The translations under genes and the position numbers were made by a program. Below the pieces are notes generated by a model that made no database searches, had not been told where the DNA came from, and worked only from the letters and a program-made list of their open reading frames with translations. From positions 1 through 5,836 of the forward strand of contig MNZL01000007.1 in assembly GCA_001873585.1 (NCBI GenBank): a stretch of 5,836 nt of DNA, written 5' to 3'. This document shows positions 5,566 to 5,836 of this stretch, piece after piece. This DNA comes from Rhodobacterales bacterium CG2_30_65_12 (GTDB taxonomy: Bacteria; Pseudomonadota; Alphaproteobacteria; Rhodobacterales; Rhodobacteraceae). The stretch's first letter is position 1, and every line of letters starts with the position of its first letter.

Positions 5566-5836
<271 letters not shown>

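Overview
The window reads as chromosomal DNA of a GC-rich alphaproteobacterium, most likely Rhodobacterales. Three landmarks run in the same direction on the minus strand: the 3' end of tuf (EF-Tu), tRNA-Trp(CCA) and secE. This is the tuf - tRNA-Trp - secE (- nusG) order usual in that group. Codons in most genes end strongly in G or C. The taxon is inferred from gene order and composition only.

Layout from right to left, in the direction of transcription: tuf C-terminus (5566-5836, cut by the window edge); a strong intrinsic terminator (5503-5536); a short spacer with a good sigma70-like promoter; a GSCFA-family protein gene (4293-5351) overlapping by 14 nt an SGNH-hydrolase-like gene (3500-4306); tRNA-Trp (3380-3455); a TauE/SafE-type membrane permease gene on the opposite strand (2519-3373), ending 6 nt from the tRNA 3' end; a 212-bp divergent intergenic region bounded by a perfect 12-bp inverted repeat; secE (2112-2306); and, 42 nt after secE, a large MmeI-like (type IIL) restriction-modification gene (1-2069, 689 codons visible, C-terminus cut by the window edge).

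The essential backbone (tuf, tRNA-Trp, secE) has therefore been opened at three places by accessory genes. The GSCFA/SGNH pair lies between tuf and tRNA-Trp. The permease lies between tRNA-Trp and secE. The restriction-modification gene sits directly behind secE, where nusG is normally found. The two SGNH-type proteins are probably made together by translational coupling. The R-M enzyme carries both a PD-(D/E)XK nuclease motif and an N6-adenine methylase core in one chain and is probably transcribed with secE. Its codon usage changes abruptly just after the NPPF motif, suggesting a mosaic gene.

No CRISPR array, insertion sequence, phage gene or rRNA was seen. No clearly new system is demonstrated; the most interesting points are the position and mosaic structure of the R-M gene, the coupled GSCFA/SGNH pair and the inverted leader repeat.
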